A stretch of DNA of 64,000 bases from Mycolicibacterium brisbanense (lineage in GTDB: Bacteria > Actinomycetota > Actinomycetes > Mycobacteriales > Mycobacteriaceae), in the NCBI RefSeq assembly GCF_001570425.1, contig NZ_BCSX01000019.1:62001-126000 (forward strand). Reading direction: 5' to 3'. Every line of letters begins with the position of its first letter. Positions within the stretch are counted from its first letter, which is position 1. The notes under the pieces are model-generated. The model saw only the letters and a list, made by a program, of their open reading frames with translations. It was not told the DNA's origin and ran no database searches. Positions 33,889-43,473 of this stretch are shown one piece after another. The position numbers and the translations under genes are program-made.

Positions 33889-34914
33889 CTATTCGATGGC
33901 ATCCAGGTCGGCGGCGGTGATCTCGGCCGCGGTGGGCAGCCGCAGGGCCACCAGGCCGGCGAAGGTGCCTGGTTCGAGTTCGATCCGGTTGATCGTGATG
34001 TAGATGGGGTGCCAGCTGTCGTCGGCCGCGCGCATCCGCAGTACCGCGGCCGTCATCCCGCTGGCGAATTCCGTTGTCATCCTGGCCATGTGGCGCGCAT
34101 CGGTGGGATGTACGCGTGCGGGTCCACCGTTGCTGCTGCGCCAGTCGAAGAAAGGAGCTGGTTCATCGAGCCATTTCAACAACTTCCAGTTCTTGAGATC
34201 GACCAGCGCACGGTGCACGCCGGGCCGGGCAAGGCCGTCGAGGATGCGCTGCGCCAGGTAGTCGGCGGCGACCGCGGTGCCCTCACGCTCACTGCGCCAA
34301 TTCATCGCCCGGCAGATGAGGTTCTCGGTGCCGTCGTCGTCCGGCTCGAACGCGACGCGAGCCACAAATCCGACGGTGATGGGCTCGCCCCGGAAATCGG
34401 TGACGTCCCACGTTGTGCAAAGGGTGTTTCCGGCCTCCGGTTTTATTGCCATCGACAACACTTTGGTTTCCCCGGCGTTGAGATCGCGGGTCGGCAGGTC
34501 GTCGGCGAACGCCCGTCCGTGGGTGGCCTCGGTTTCGGGATTCATGCCGCTGTTACGTATGGATTCCGCAGTATCGGTCGCGACGCCGTTGGTCAGGTCC
34601 CATTTCAGCGGGCCCGGAATGGGGCGTTGAGGTGGCTCGACGTCGAGTGGACCGATCCAGACGTGCACGCCGTGGATCCGTCCGTCGGACATCCGCACCA
34701 CTTCGGTGCGGATCACGCGGTCATTCTTCGGGGTGATGCTGCTGAGGCCCTGACCAGCCCGCACGGTTGCCCCGATGGCGCTCTGGATGGCCATCAGATT
34801 GGGGTTGCGGCGCAGAAACACACTGATCGGAACGAGGTTCTTCGTCTGAGAACCTCGGGCGACCACGGCGGGCTCGTCACCCAGTGTCTCCACGAGCAGC
34901 CAGTCGTGGGTCAT
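33889..34914 (-). CDS. PAS/GAF-type sensory protein (Rv3651 type, DUF5593)
   Basis: A 341-residue cytoplasmic protein. A GAF-like N-terminal region is followed by a C-terminal PAS-like region (AAVLRMRAADDSWHPIYITINRIEL). No kinase or HTH is attached. The position next to the tad locus and the YprA-type helicase equals Rv3651. ATG 34914 is selected over an upstream in-frame ATG at 34923. The 298 bp between this gene and the helicase 3' end holds only its promoter region; I see no further gene there. Confidence 0.75.
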   Translation of the reverse strand: MTHDWLLVETLGDEPAVVARGSQTKNLVPISVFLRRNPNLMAIQSAIGATVRAGQGLSSITPKNDRVIRTEVVRMSDGRIHGVHVWIGPLDVEPPQRPIPGPLKWDLTNGVATDTAESIRNSGMNPETEATHGRAFADDLPTRDLNAGETKVLSMAIKPEAGNTLCTTWDVTDFRGEPITVGFVARVAFEPDDDGTENLICRAMNWRSEREGTAVAADYLAQRILDGLARPGVHRALVDLKNWKLLKWLDEPAPFFDWRSSNGGPARVHPTDARHMARMTTEFASGMTAAVLRMRAADDSWHPIYITINRIELEPGTFAGLVALRLPTAAEITAADLDAIE

Positions 34915-35212
34915 GGCGGGCATTTTACCGGTGGTTTCGGGCCCGGTTATCGGCTGAGCAACGACGAAATCCGTAGCAGCCGGCACCCGAATTCGGCTAC
35001 GGGTGCGCTTCCAGTGCGCGGGAGAGTTGCAAACATGAGTGGATTCAAGTACTTTGCCACTGCACCCGGCCTCCGGGATTGAGAACGGATCGCGTTGTCC
35101 GACCGTTCGTTGCAACGTCTGTGTGTTCGGCGTGCCCGAACGTGGCAAAGAGATGTCGATCCGTGCAGTCGACCGTCGAGGGGTCGGTCGTCGTCACCGT
35201 CGGGGGTCACGC

Positions 35213-37621
35213 TCAGGCATCATTCAGCGCGCCGAGCACCAGACGGAGTACCCGCACCGCGCCCGCTTTGTCGAGCGGATCGTTACCGTTGCCGCACTTC
35301 GGCGATTGGACGCACGAGGGGCAGCCGTGCGGGCACTCGCATGCCTCGATCGCCGCGGCCGTCGCGCCCCACCATGTGCTGAGCTGCCGGAATCCGCGGT
35401 CGGCGAACCCCGCCCCGCCGGGATAGCCGTCGTAGACGAAGATGGAGGGCAGTCCGCCGACGCCCGAAGGCCCTACCGCCGTTGACACTCCGCCGATGTC
35501 ACCGCGGTCGCAACTGGCAACCAGTGGCAGTAGTCCGATCGCGGCGTGCTCGGCGGCATGTAAGGCCCCCGGAGTCGCCAGCATGTCAATTCCGTGGTCC
35601 TGCAACGCCTCCGGAGTGACCGTGCACATCACCGCCATGGTTTCCAGAGTGCTCGTGGGCATGTCGAGTTCGACGAAATCGATGACCTCGCCGTCGAGGC
35701 CGCGACGCAGATAGCCGACCACGCTGTTGCTCACCGAAACCGGCACCAGGCCCACGGTGACCGGCCCGTACGTAAGCCGTTCGCCTTCTCCGGTGACGGC
35801 GATGTCGGTGATCTCGCGGGCGTAGGTGCGGTAATCGGGATCGGCGGCGTGCACGAACGCGATGCCGTCCTCGAAATCCAATGAGTCGACGAGATAACTG
35901 TCGCCCTGGTGCAGATAAACCGCACCCGGGTGGATCGATGTGGCCGCCTGCCCGGCGCCGGTGCTGCCCAGCATCCGGCCGGTGTCGGCCTCCAGGATGG
36001 CGATCTGCCCGCCGATGGAGCCGCGAATGTCCACTGCGGGATGCGGATCGGCGCCGGGCGCGGGGAAGTAGCTGCCTGCCCGCCGACGCAGCAAACCGTC
36101 GTCGACGAGCGTCGCGGCGACCGCTTCGGCGTCCCACCGCCGTACTTCGGCGTCGGTCAGCGGGAGTTCGACTGCGGCGCAGAGCAATTGGGGGCCGAGC
36201 ACATACGGGTTGGTGGGGTCGATGACCACCCGCTCGATCGGCTTGTCCAGCAGCGCGGCGGGATGGTGCACGAGGTAGGTGTCCAGTGGATCGTCGCGCG
36301 CGATCAACACGATCAGCGCGCCCTGCCCGCGCCGCCCGGAGCGTCCGGCCTGCTGCCAGAACGACGTGACCGTGCCGGGAAAGCCGGCCAGCACCACCGC
36401 GTCCAGACCGGCGATGTCGATGCCGAGTTCGAGTGCGTTGGTGGTGGCCAGCCCCCGTAACTGTCCGTCGGCCAACGCGCGCTCGAGCTCGCGGCGGTCC
36501 TCGGCGAGGTATCCGGCGCGATACGACGCGACCCGCTCGGCCAACTCCGGTGCGGTGTCGGCCAGTCGGGTCCGTGCGCCCAGCGCGGTGAGCTCGGCGC
36601 CGCGGCGCGACCGCACGAACGTCAGGGTGCGCGCACCCTCCTCGACCAAATCGGCCATCACCCGGGCGGCTTCGGCGCCCGCCGAGCGTCGTACCGGGGC
36701 GCCGTTCTCACCCGTCAGATCCGGCAGCAGTGCCGGCTCCCACAATGCGATGGTGCGGGCGCCCTGCGGCGACGCGTCGTCGGTGACCGCGGTGACCGTT
36801 TGACCGATCAACTCGGCGGCGGTATCGGCGGGGGCGGAGGTGGTGGCGCTCGCGAAGATCACGGTCGGGGCGACCGACTCGGTGCCACCCGGCGCGTAGC
36901 GCTCGCACAACCGCAGCAGCCGCCGCAGCACCATCGCCACATTCGAACCGAAAATGCCACGGTAGTAATGGCATTCGTCGACGACGATGAACTTCAGGTT
37001 GCGCAGGAACACCGCCCAGCGGGCGTGGTTGCGCAGCAGCGACAGATGGATCATGTCGGGATTGGAGAAGATCCATCGCGACCGCTCGCGCGCGAAGCGT
37101 CGCACCTCAGTGGGGCTGTCGCCGTCATAGGACACCGGCGCGACATCCCGTAGCGCGGTGATGCTTTCGGTCAGCACGTGAGCGGTGCGGAGCTGATCGT
37201 GTCCGAGCGCCTTGGTGGGGGACAGGTACAGCACCCGGGCGCGTGGATCGGTGGCCAGGGCCGACAGGATCGGCAGCTGGTAGGCCAGCGACTTGCCCGA
37301 CGCGGTACCTGTCGAGATGACCACGTGCCTGCCCTCGTGAGCCAATTGGGCGGCGGCGAGCTGATGCGCCCACGGCGCGGTGATGCCCTGATCATGGAAC
37401 GCCCGCACCACATCTGGATGAGCCCACGCCGGCCACTCGGCTCGGTGCCCCTCACGCGGGGGCAGGTCGGCGACGTGCCGCAGCGGGTGCTCGTCGGCGG
37501 GTGTGCCGTCGACCGCGCGGGCGAGCAACTCCCGGCCGAACCCTCTACTTGACTGCTCCTCGCGTCCTCTACCGAATCGCTCCTCACGTCCGCGGCCCAA
37601 ATCCGACCCGCGATCCGACAC
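35213..37621 (-). CDS. MrfA/YprA-like DEAD/DEAH helicase with C-terminal DUF1998
   Basis: An 802-residue SF2 helicase (Rv3649 type). Walker A is STGTASGKS, motif II is VVDECHYYRG and motif VI is QQAGRSGRRGQG. The C-terminal DUF1998 zinc cluster is C-x-C-x3-C-x2-C-x5-C (ACECPHGCPSCVQSPKC). Bacillus MrfA, with the same architecture, acts in repair of mitomycin lesions. GTG 37621 is the likely start; two GRGREE repeats near the N-terminus are unusual. Confidence 0.88.
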   Translation of the reverse strand: MSDRGSDLGRGREERFGRGREEQSSRGFGRELLARAVDGTPADEHPLRHVADLPPREGHRAEWPAWAHPDVVRAFHDQGITAPWAHQLAAAQLAHEGRHVVISTGTASGKSLAYQLPILSALATDPRARVLYLSPTKALGHDQLRTAHVLTESITALRDVAPVSYDGDSPTEVRRFARERSRWIFSNPDMIHLSLLRNHARWAVFLRNLKFIVVDECHYYRGIFGSNVAMVLRRLLRLCERYAPGGTESVAPTVIFASATTSAPADTAAELIGQTVTAVTDDASPQGARTIALWEPALLPDLTGENGAPVRRSAGAEAARVMADLVEEGARTLTFVRSRRGAELTALGARTRLADTAPELAERVASYRAGYLAEDRRELERALADGQLRGLATTNALELGIDIAGLDAVVLAGFPGTVTSFWQQAGRSGRRGQGALIVLIARDDPLDTYLVHHPAALLDKPIERVVIDPTNPYVLGPQLLCAAVELPLTDAEVRRWDAEAVAATLVDDGLLRRRAGSYFPAPGADPHPAVDIRGSIGGQIAILEADTGRMLGSTGAGQAATSIHPGAVYLHQGDSYLVDSLDFEDGIAFVHAADPDYRTYAREITDIAVTGEGERLTYGPVTVGLVPVSVSNSVVGYLRRGLDGEVIDFVELDMPTSTLETMAVMCTVTPEALQDHGIDMLATPGALHAAEHAAIGLLPLVASCDRGDIGGVSTAVGPSGVGGLPSIFVYDGYPGGAGFADRGFRQLSTWWGATAAAIEACECPHGCPSCVQSPKCGNGNDPLDKAGAVRVLRLVLGALNDA

Positions 37622-37920
37622 TCCGTGACCTCCTGAAACGCCCTCCGGGGCTACCCACCCGGCTTTGTAAACGAATTGTTCACCACGCAGTGCACGTCGA
37701 GACTGTCGCACCAGCGGAGAACGTGATTGACTAACGACGGTCGCAGCTTCTGTGTTTGTCACTCGCACTCGCAGGATCGTCGTTGCGATCGCGGTTCCTG
37801 CGAGGGTTGTAGGTCGGGTCAGTTCCGACGACTCCACGAAGGTATGGCGGTCGGAACGGGCCCGGTACGCCGGAAGTCGGTGGACCGCACCCGGTAAGAA
37901 GAGAAGGAAAGAACGAGAGA

Positions 37921-38123
37921 TGCCACAGGGAACTGTGAAGTGGTTCAACGCGGAGAAGGGCTTCGGCTTTATCGCCCCCGAGGACGGCTCCGCCGACGTG
38001 TTTGTCCACTACACGGAAATCCAGGGCAGCGGCTTCCGCACCCTGGAGGAAAACCAGAAGGTTGAGTTCGAGGTCGGCCAGAGCCCCAAGGGGCCGCAGG
38101 CCACGGGTGTTCGGGCAGTCTGA
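37921..38123 (+). CDS. cspA: Cold shock protein CspA
   Basis: A 67-residue single-stranded nucleic-acid-binding cold shock domain. RNP1 is KGFGFI and RNP2 is VFVHY. ATG 37921 is preceded by AAGGAAAG. The 299-bp space back to the helicase start holds its promoter and a long leader, the usual place for post-transcriptional control of csp genes; no other gene is seen there. Confidence 0.95.
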
Positions 38124-38143
38124 GCCAACCCAACCCTGATAGG

Positions 38144-38185
38144 ACACCCCCGCGAAAGTCCCACACCGGACACCCGCGGGGGTGT
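38144..38185 (+). terminator. Terminator of cspA
   Basis: ACACCCCCGCG (38144-38154) pairs perfectly with CGCGGGGGTGT (38175-38185). TCTGCTTTCTG follows on the plus strand, a partial T-tract. Located 21 bp after the cspA stop. Confidence 0.75.
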
Positions 38186-38221
38186 TCTGCTTTCTGACGT
38201 CGGCTGGCCTACTGTCGATTT

Positions 38222-38815
38222 GTGAGCCAGCTGTCCTTTTTCTCGGCGGAGTCGGTGCCCCCTACGGTCACCGATCTCACCGGCTTGCTGGCCGGCCCGG
38301 GACAGATTGTGCTCGTGAACGTCGAGGGGCAGCCGGCGGCCCGCATATCCGTCGTGGTCGACGAGCCGTGGCGGGCGACTGCGCTGGCCGAGATGATGGA
38401 CCAGGCCGGGTTGATGCCCGAGATCGCGCGTACCGACGAGAACACACCGTTGGTGCGCACCGCCCTGGATCCTCAGCTGGTGCCGATCGCCCGGGACTGG
38501 ACCAGGGGCGCCGTCAAGACGGTCCCGGCGTCCTGGCTGCCCGGCGCCCGGGAGCTGCGGGCCTGGACGCTGGCGGCCGGGACCCCCGAGGCCGACGACC
38601 GCTACCTGCTGGGCCTGGACCCTCATGCACCCGATACGCACGCCGCGCTGGCGGCGGCGATGATGCGGGTGGGCATCGCCCCGACGCTCATCGGGACTCG
38701 CGGCTCGCACCCGGCGTTGCGGGTCAGTGGCAGGCGACGGCTATCGCGCCTGGTAGAAAACGTGGGGGAACCACCGCGGGAGCCTGCTGCGTTAGCGCAC
38801 TGGCCACGTATTTAA
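38222..38815 (+). CDS. Conserved hypothetical protein (Rv3647c type)
   Basis: A 197-residue soluble protein of a mycobacterial family located between cspA and topA. Starts at GTG 38222. Segments ISVVVDEPWRATALAEMMDQAG and YLLGLDPHAPDTHAALAAAMMRVG suggest an alpha/beta fold. The C-terminus is basic (RVSGRRRLSRLVENVG). No motif indicates an activity. Confidence 0.7.
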   Translation: MSQLSFFSAESVPPTVTDLTGLLAGPGQIVLVNVEGQPAARISVVVDEPWRATALAEMMDQAGLMPEIARTDENTPLVRTALDPQLVPIARDWTRGAVKTVPASWLPGARELRAWTLAAGTPEADDRYLLGLDPHAPDTHAALAAAMMRVGIAPTLIGTRGSHPALRVSGRRRLSRLVENVGEPPREPAALAHWPRI

Positions 38816-38918
38816 TGGTTGCCCACGGGGGAGCCAGTTTGCGTAGGCTCGCGCAGAATGCGAAATTGTCAGTTGCCCTGCACGTCGGGGCGTTGACAGA
38901 AGTGGAGCGTAGGCACAG

Positions 38919-41747
38919 TTGGCTGGCGACGACCCTAAAAGGGCCAGTAGCGGTAGGACCGGTAATGTCCGGCGACTCGTCATTGTCGAGTCGCCGACCA
39001 AAGCGCGCAAAATAGCCAGCTACCTGGGCTCCAACTATGTTGTGGAGTCCTCGCGCGGCCATATTCGGGACCTGCCGCGCAACGCCGCGGACGTGCCGGC
39101 GAAGTACAAATCCGAACCGTGGGCCCGCCTCGGGGTCAACGTCGACGACAACTTCGAGCCGCTCTACATCGTCAGCCCCGACAAAAAGACCACGGTCGCC
39201 GAGCTCAAAGGCCTGCTCAAGGACGTCGACGAGCTCTATCTGGCGACGGACGGTGACCGCGAGGGTGAGGCGATCGCCTGGCACCTGCTGGAGACGCTGA
39301 AGCCGCGCGTCCCGGTCCGGCGGATGGTGTTCCACGAGATCACCGAGCCCGCCATCCGCGCAGCCGCCGAAAACCCGCGTGACCTGGACATTTCCCTCGT
39401 CGACGCTCAGGAAACCCGCCGCATCCTCGACCGGCTGTACGGCTACGAGGTCAGCCCCGTGCTGTGGAAGAAGGTCGCGCCGAAGCTGTCGGCCGGCCGC
39501 GTGCAGTCCGTGGCGACCCGCATCATCGTCAACCGCGAGCGTGAACGCATGGCGTTCCGCAGCGCGGGGTACTGGGATGTCACCGCTGAGCTGGACGCCA
39601 GCGTGTCCGATCCGGAGGCCTCTCCGCCGCGGTTCACCGCCAAGCTCAACACCGTCGACGGCCGCCGGGTCGCGACAGGCCGAGATTTCGACTCGCTGGG
39701 CCAGGTCAAGAAGCCCGACGAGGTGCTGGTGCTCGACGAGGCAGGCGCGTCCGGTCTTGCGGCCGGCTTGCGCGGTGCCCAGCTGACCGTCAGCTCGGTC
39801 GAGCAGAAGCCCTACACCCGGCGCCCGTACGCGCCGTTCATGACCTCGACGCTGCAGCAGGAGGCGGGCCGCAAGCTGCGGTTCTCCTCCGAGCGCACCA
39901 TGAGCATCGCGCAGCGGCTGTACGAGAACGGCTACATCACCTACATGCGTACCGACTCGACCACGCTGTCGGACTCGGCCATCAACGCAGCGCGTAACCA
40001 GGCTCGTCAGCTCTACGGCGACGAATACGTGCACCCGACGGCTCGGCAGTACACCCGCAAGGTGAAGAACGCCCAGGAAGCCCACGAGGCAATCCGTCCG
40101 GCCGGTGACGTGTTCCAGACGCCCGGTCAGCTGCACGCGCAGCTCGACACCGATGAGTTCCGGCTCTACGAGCTGATCTGGCAGCGCACTGTTGCCTCGC
40201 AGATGGCCGATGCCCGCGGTACGACGCTCAGCCTGCGGATCTCCGGGGTCGCCAGCACCGGCGAACAGGTGGTGTTCAACGCCTCGGGCCGGACCATCAC
40301 CTTCCCGGGCTTCCTCAAGGCCTACGTCGAGAGCATCGACGAGCTCGCCGGCGGCGAGTCCGACGACGCCGAGAGCCGTTTGCCCAACCTCACGCAGGGC
40401 CAGCGCGTCGACGCAGCCGATCTGACCGCCGACGGCCACACCACGTCGCCGCCGGCGCGGTTCACCGAGGCCTCGCTGATCAAGGTGCTCGAAGAGCTGG
40501 GCATCGGTCGCCCGTCGACGTACAGCTCGATCATCAAGACCATCCAGGATCGCGGCTACGTGCAGAAGAAGGGCAGCGCGCTGGTGCCCTCGTGGGTCGC
40601 GTTCGCCGTCGTCGGCCTGCTCGAGCAGCACTTCGGCCGGCTGGTGGATTACGACTTCACCGCGGCCATGGAGGACGAGCTCGACGAGATCGCCAACGGC
40701 CATGAGCGACGCACCAACTGGCTCAACAACTTTTACTTCGGCGGCGATCATGGCGTCGAGGGCTCGGTGGCTCGCGCCGGTGGGCTCAAGAAGCTCGTCG
40801 GCGTCAACCTCGAGGGCATCGACGCTCGGGAAGTCAACTCCATCAAGCTCTTTGACGATTCCGAGGGGCGCGCCATCAACGTGCGCGTGGGCCGCAACGG
40901 GGCTTACCTGGAGCGCATGGTCGACGATCCGGACAATCCCGGAGAGCTCAAGCCGCAGCGGGCCAACCTCAAGGACGAGCTGACTCCCGACGAGCTGACC
41001 CTCGAGCTGGCCGAAAAGCTTTTCGCCACACCGCAAGAGGGCCGCGTGCTGGGTGTCGACCCGGCGACCGGGCACGAGATCGTGGCCAAGGACGGCCGGT
41101 TCGGTCCGTACGTCACCGAGATCCTGCCCGAGCCTGAGGAACCCGACGACGGTGCCGCCGGTGCGACGGCGAAGAAGGGCAAGAAGCCGACCGGTCCCAA
41201 GCCGCGCACCGGGTCGCTACTGCGCTCGATGGATCTGGAGACGGTGACGCTCGACGACGCGCTGAAGCTGTTGTCGCTGCCGCGCGTGGTGGGTGTCGAC
41301 CCGTCGAACAACGAGGAGATCACTGCGCAGAACGGCCGCTACGGGCCGTATCTCAAGCGCGGCACCGATTCTCGTTCGCTGGCCAACGAGGAGCAGATGT
41401 TCACCATCACCCTCGACGAGGCGCTCAAGATCTACGCCGAGCCCAAACGCCGTGGCCGCCAGGCCGCGTCGGCCCCACCGCTGCGAGAACTGGGTACTGA
41501 CCCGGCATCTGGCAAGCCGATGGTGATCAAGGACGGCCGGTTCGGCCCGTACGTCACCGACGGTGAGACCAATGCGAGCCTGCGCAAGGGTGACGACGTC
41601 GCATCCATCACCGACGAGCGCGCGTCGGAACTGCTGGCCGACCGCCGGGCCCGCGGCCCGGTGAAGAAGGCCGCCAAGAAGGCGCCCGCGAAGAAGGCGG
41701 CGGCCAAGAAGGCACCGGCGAAGAAGGCTGCGGCCAAGAAAGCCTGA
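38919..41747 (+). CDS. topA: DNA topoisomerase I
   Basis: A 942-residue type IA topoisomerase relaxing negative supercoils. The TOPRIM domain starts RLVIVESPTKARKIASYLG and has LATDGDREGEAIAWH (acidic metal site). The active-site Tyr is in YITYMRTDSTTLS. The mycobacterial C-terminal region consists of repeated TopoC domains (e.g. NGRYGPYLKRG, DGRFGPYVTDG). It ends in a Lys/Ala-rich tail of repeated PAKKAAAKKA units. TTG 38919 is the first good start. Confidence 0.96.
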   Translation: MAGDDPKRASSGRTGNVRRLVIVESPTKARKIASYLGSNYVVESSRGHIRDLPRNAADVPAKYKSEPWARLGVNVDDNFEPLYIVSPDKKTTVAELKGLLKDVDELYLATDGDREGEAIAWHLLETLKPRVPVRRMVFHEITEPAIRAAAENPRDLDISLVDAQETRRILDRLYGYEVSPVLWKKVAPKLSAGRVQSVATRIIVNRERERMAFRSAGYWDVTAELDASVSDPEASPPRFTAKLNTVDGRRVATGRDFDSLGQVKKPDEVLVLDEAGASGLAAGLRGAQLTVSSVEQKPYTRRPYAPFMTSTLQQEAGRKLRFSSERTMSIAQRLYENGYITYMRTDSTTLSDSAINAARNQARQLYGDEYVHPTARQYTRKVKNAQEAHEAIRPAGDVFQTPGQLHAQLDTDEFRLYELIWQRTVASQMADARGTTLSLRISGVASTGEQVVFNASGRTITFPGFLKAYVESIDELAGGESDDAESRLPNLTQGQRVDAADLTADGHTTSPPARFTEASLIKVLEELGIGRPSTYSSIIKTIQDRGYVQKKGSALVPSWVAFAVVGLLEQHFGRLVDYDFTAAMEDELDEIANGHERRTNWLNNFYFGGDHGVEGSVARAGGLKKLVGVNLEGIDAREVNSIKLFDDSEGRAINVRVGRNGAYLERMVDDPDNPGELKPQRANLKDELTPDELTLELAEKLFATPQEGRVLGVDPATGHEIVAKDGRFGPYVTEILPEPEEPDDGAAGATAKKGKKPTGPKPRTGSLLRSMDLETVTLDDALKLLSLPRVVGVDPSNNEEITAQNGRYGPYLKRGTDSRSLANEEQMFTITLDEALKIYAEPKRRGRQAASAPPLRELGTDPASGKPMVIKDGRFGPYVTDGETNASLRKGDDVASITDERASELLADRRARGPVKKAAKKAPAKKAAAKKAPAKKAAAKKA

Positions 41748-41768
41748 CCGCGTCGCGGGCCGGCCGGT

Positions 41769-43391
41769 TCATGCCCCGGATTCGGGCGAGTTCTCCGATA
41801 CGAGTTGACGTTCGGCGTCCAGGTCGGCCGGCGTGACGAGGTTCACCGGGCGGGCCAGCTGGGTGGGTGCGGTGCGGCCGCGCAGCTCGACGATCTCGCC
41901 CACGTCCCAGCACAGCGCCTCGGCATCGAGTGCACCGCTGACGGCGATGGCCGAGGCCAGCACGTGGCCCTCCTCCATCTTGGCCAGCTCGGTCAGGCGG
42001 GCCGCCTCGTTGACCGGGTCGCCGATCACGGTGTACTCGAACCGGGCCTGTGCACCGATGTGCCCAGCGATCGCGCGGCCGGCCGAGACGCCGATGCCGA
42101 ATTCGGTGTCGCTGCCGAGCACCGTGAGCAGTTCGTCGTGCAACTCGCGGGAGGCCGCCAGCGCGGCACCGGAGGCGTCGGGATGTTCGATGGGAGCACC
42201 GAAGATGGCCAGCGCGGCGTCGCCCTGGAACTTGTTGACGAAACCGCCGTGGCGGTTGACGGTGTCGACGATCACCCGGAAGAACTCGTTGAGCAGGTTC
42301 ACGACCTCGGCCGCTGGAATGGTCGACGCCAGATGGGTCGAGCCCACCAGGTCGACGAACAGCACCGCCACGTCGCGCTCCTGGCCGCCGAGCTCGGTGC
42401 CGCGCTCGAGCGCCCGCCGTGCCACGTCCTCCCCGACGTAGCGGCCGAACAGGTCGCGCAGGCGCTGCCGTTCGGCCAGGTCGCGCACCATGTCGTTGAA
42501 CCCGGCCTGCAGCAGGCCCAGCTCGCTGGCGTCGTAGATCTGCATGTGGGCGTTGTAGTTGCCACGCTGCACCTCGCCCAGTGCCCAGCGCAGCTGGCGC
42601 AGCGGATCGGCGATCGACATGGCCACCAGCACTGTGCCCGCCAACCCGATCACCAACGCGGCGACAGCCAGCAGTAACAACGGGGTGGTCAGCTGGTCGG
42701 CCGTCGCCGTCAGGATCGAGAACTTGCTGGCGACCAAGGCCAACACGATCGACAGCAGCGGCACCCCGGTGGACAGCACCCATGTGAGCACCTGGCGCAG
42801 GATGACGCCGGGAGCGTGGAAGTTCTCCGGGACGCCGCCTCGCAGAGCCGCGACCGCCACGGGGCGCAGCACGCGCTCCGATTGCAGGTAGCCGATGATG
42901 GCGGTGGCGGTGGCGCCCAGCGCGGTCGCCACCGCGACCACGGGCGCCGACCGGCTGGCCACCGGCCAGCTCGCCACGATGAACACGACCGAACCCAGGC
43001 ACCAGTTGGTGACGCTGATCAGCGTTCGGTAGAACGGCATCCGCAGCGCGCGGGTGCGAGCCAGCTCGGTGATGGCCGGGTCGCCGGCGGTCATCAGGGT
43101 GTCGCGGCGTTGCCAGCGGATGACCGGCAGCAGCAAGCGCAGGCTCAGGTACGCGCCGACCGTGAACGCGATGAACAGGTAGCCGAGAAACACCGCCAGG
43201 TTGGCGGCCGGCAGGTCCTGGAGCTGGATGCGATCCTCGGGTGGCAGACCGAATCTGAGGAAGCCGAGAACGAACAGCGCTCCGATGATGTCGGACTGCA
43301 GCATGCCCAGCGTGAAGACCGGCCACGGGGTACGCGCGACCCATCGGACGAATGCGCTGATTCGCCCGATCGGGACAGCCCCCGTGCTCAC
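41769..43391 (-). CDS. Membrane class III adenylate cyclase with HAMP domain (Rv3645 type)
   Basis: A 540-residue protein. Six N-terminal membrane helices are followed by a HAMP domain (IADPLRQLRWALGEVQRGNY) and a cyclase domain. Metal-binding Asp residues are in VLFVDLVGSTHLAS and FQGDAALAIFGAP; the transition-state Arg/Asn site is IGDPVNEAARL. Substrate-specifying residues fit an adenylate cyclase. GTG 43391. The M. tuberculosis homologue is a major cAMP source linked to fatty-acid sensing. Divergent from holB, convergent with topA. Confidence 0.92.
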   Translation of the reverse strand: MSTGAVPIGRISAFVRWVARTPWPVFTLGMLQSDIIGALFVLGFLRFGLPPEDRIQLQDLPAANLAVFLGYLFIAFTVGAYLSLRLLLPVIRWQRRDTLMTAGDPAITELARTRALRMPFYRTLISVTNWCLGSVVFIVASWPVASRSAPVVAVATALGATATAIIGYLQSERVLRPVAVAALRGGVPENFHAPGVILRQVLTWVLSTGVPLLSIVLALVASKFSILTATADQLTTPLLLLAVAALVIGLAGTVLVAMSIADPLRQLRWALGEVQRGNYNAHMQIYDASELGLLQAGFNDMVRDLAERQRLRDLFGRYVGEDVARRALERGTELGGQERDVAVLFVDLVGSTHLASTIPAAEVVNLLNEFFRVIVDTVNRHGGFVNKFQGDAALAIFGAPIEHPDASGAALAASRELHDELLTVLGSDTEFGIGVSAGRAIAGHIGAQARFEYTVIGDPVNEAARLTELAKMEEGHVLASAIAVSGALDAEALCWDVGEIVELRGRTAPTQLARPVNLVTPADLDAERQLVSENSPESGA

Positions 43392-43473
43392 CCGTTCACC
43401 GTATCGGTCCCGGGCGACGTTCAGCGCCGCTGTACGCAGGTTGTGTCGGCCTGGACCACTACTGTTGGCCGTG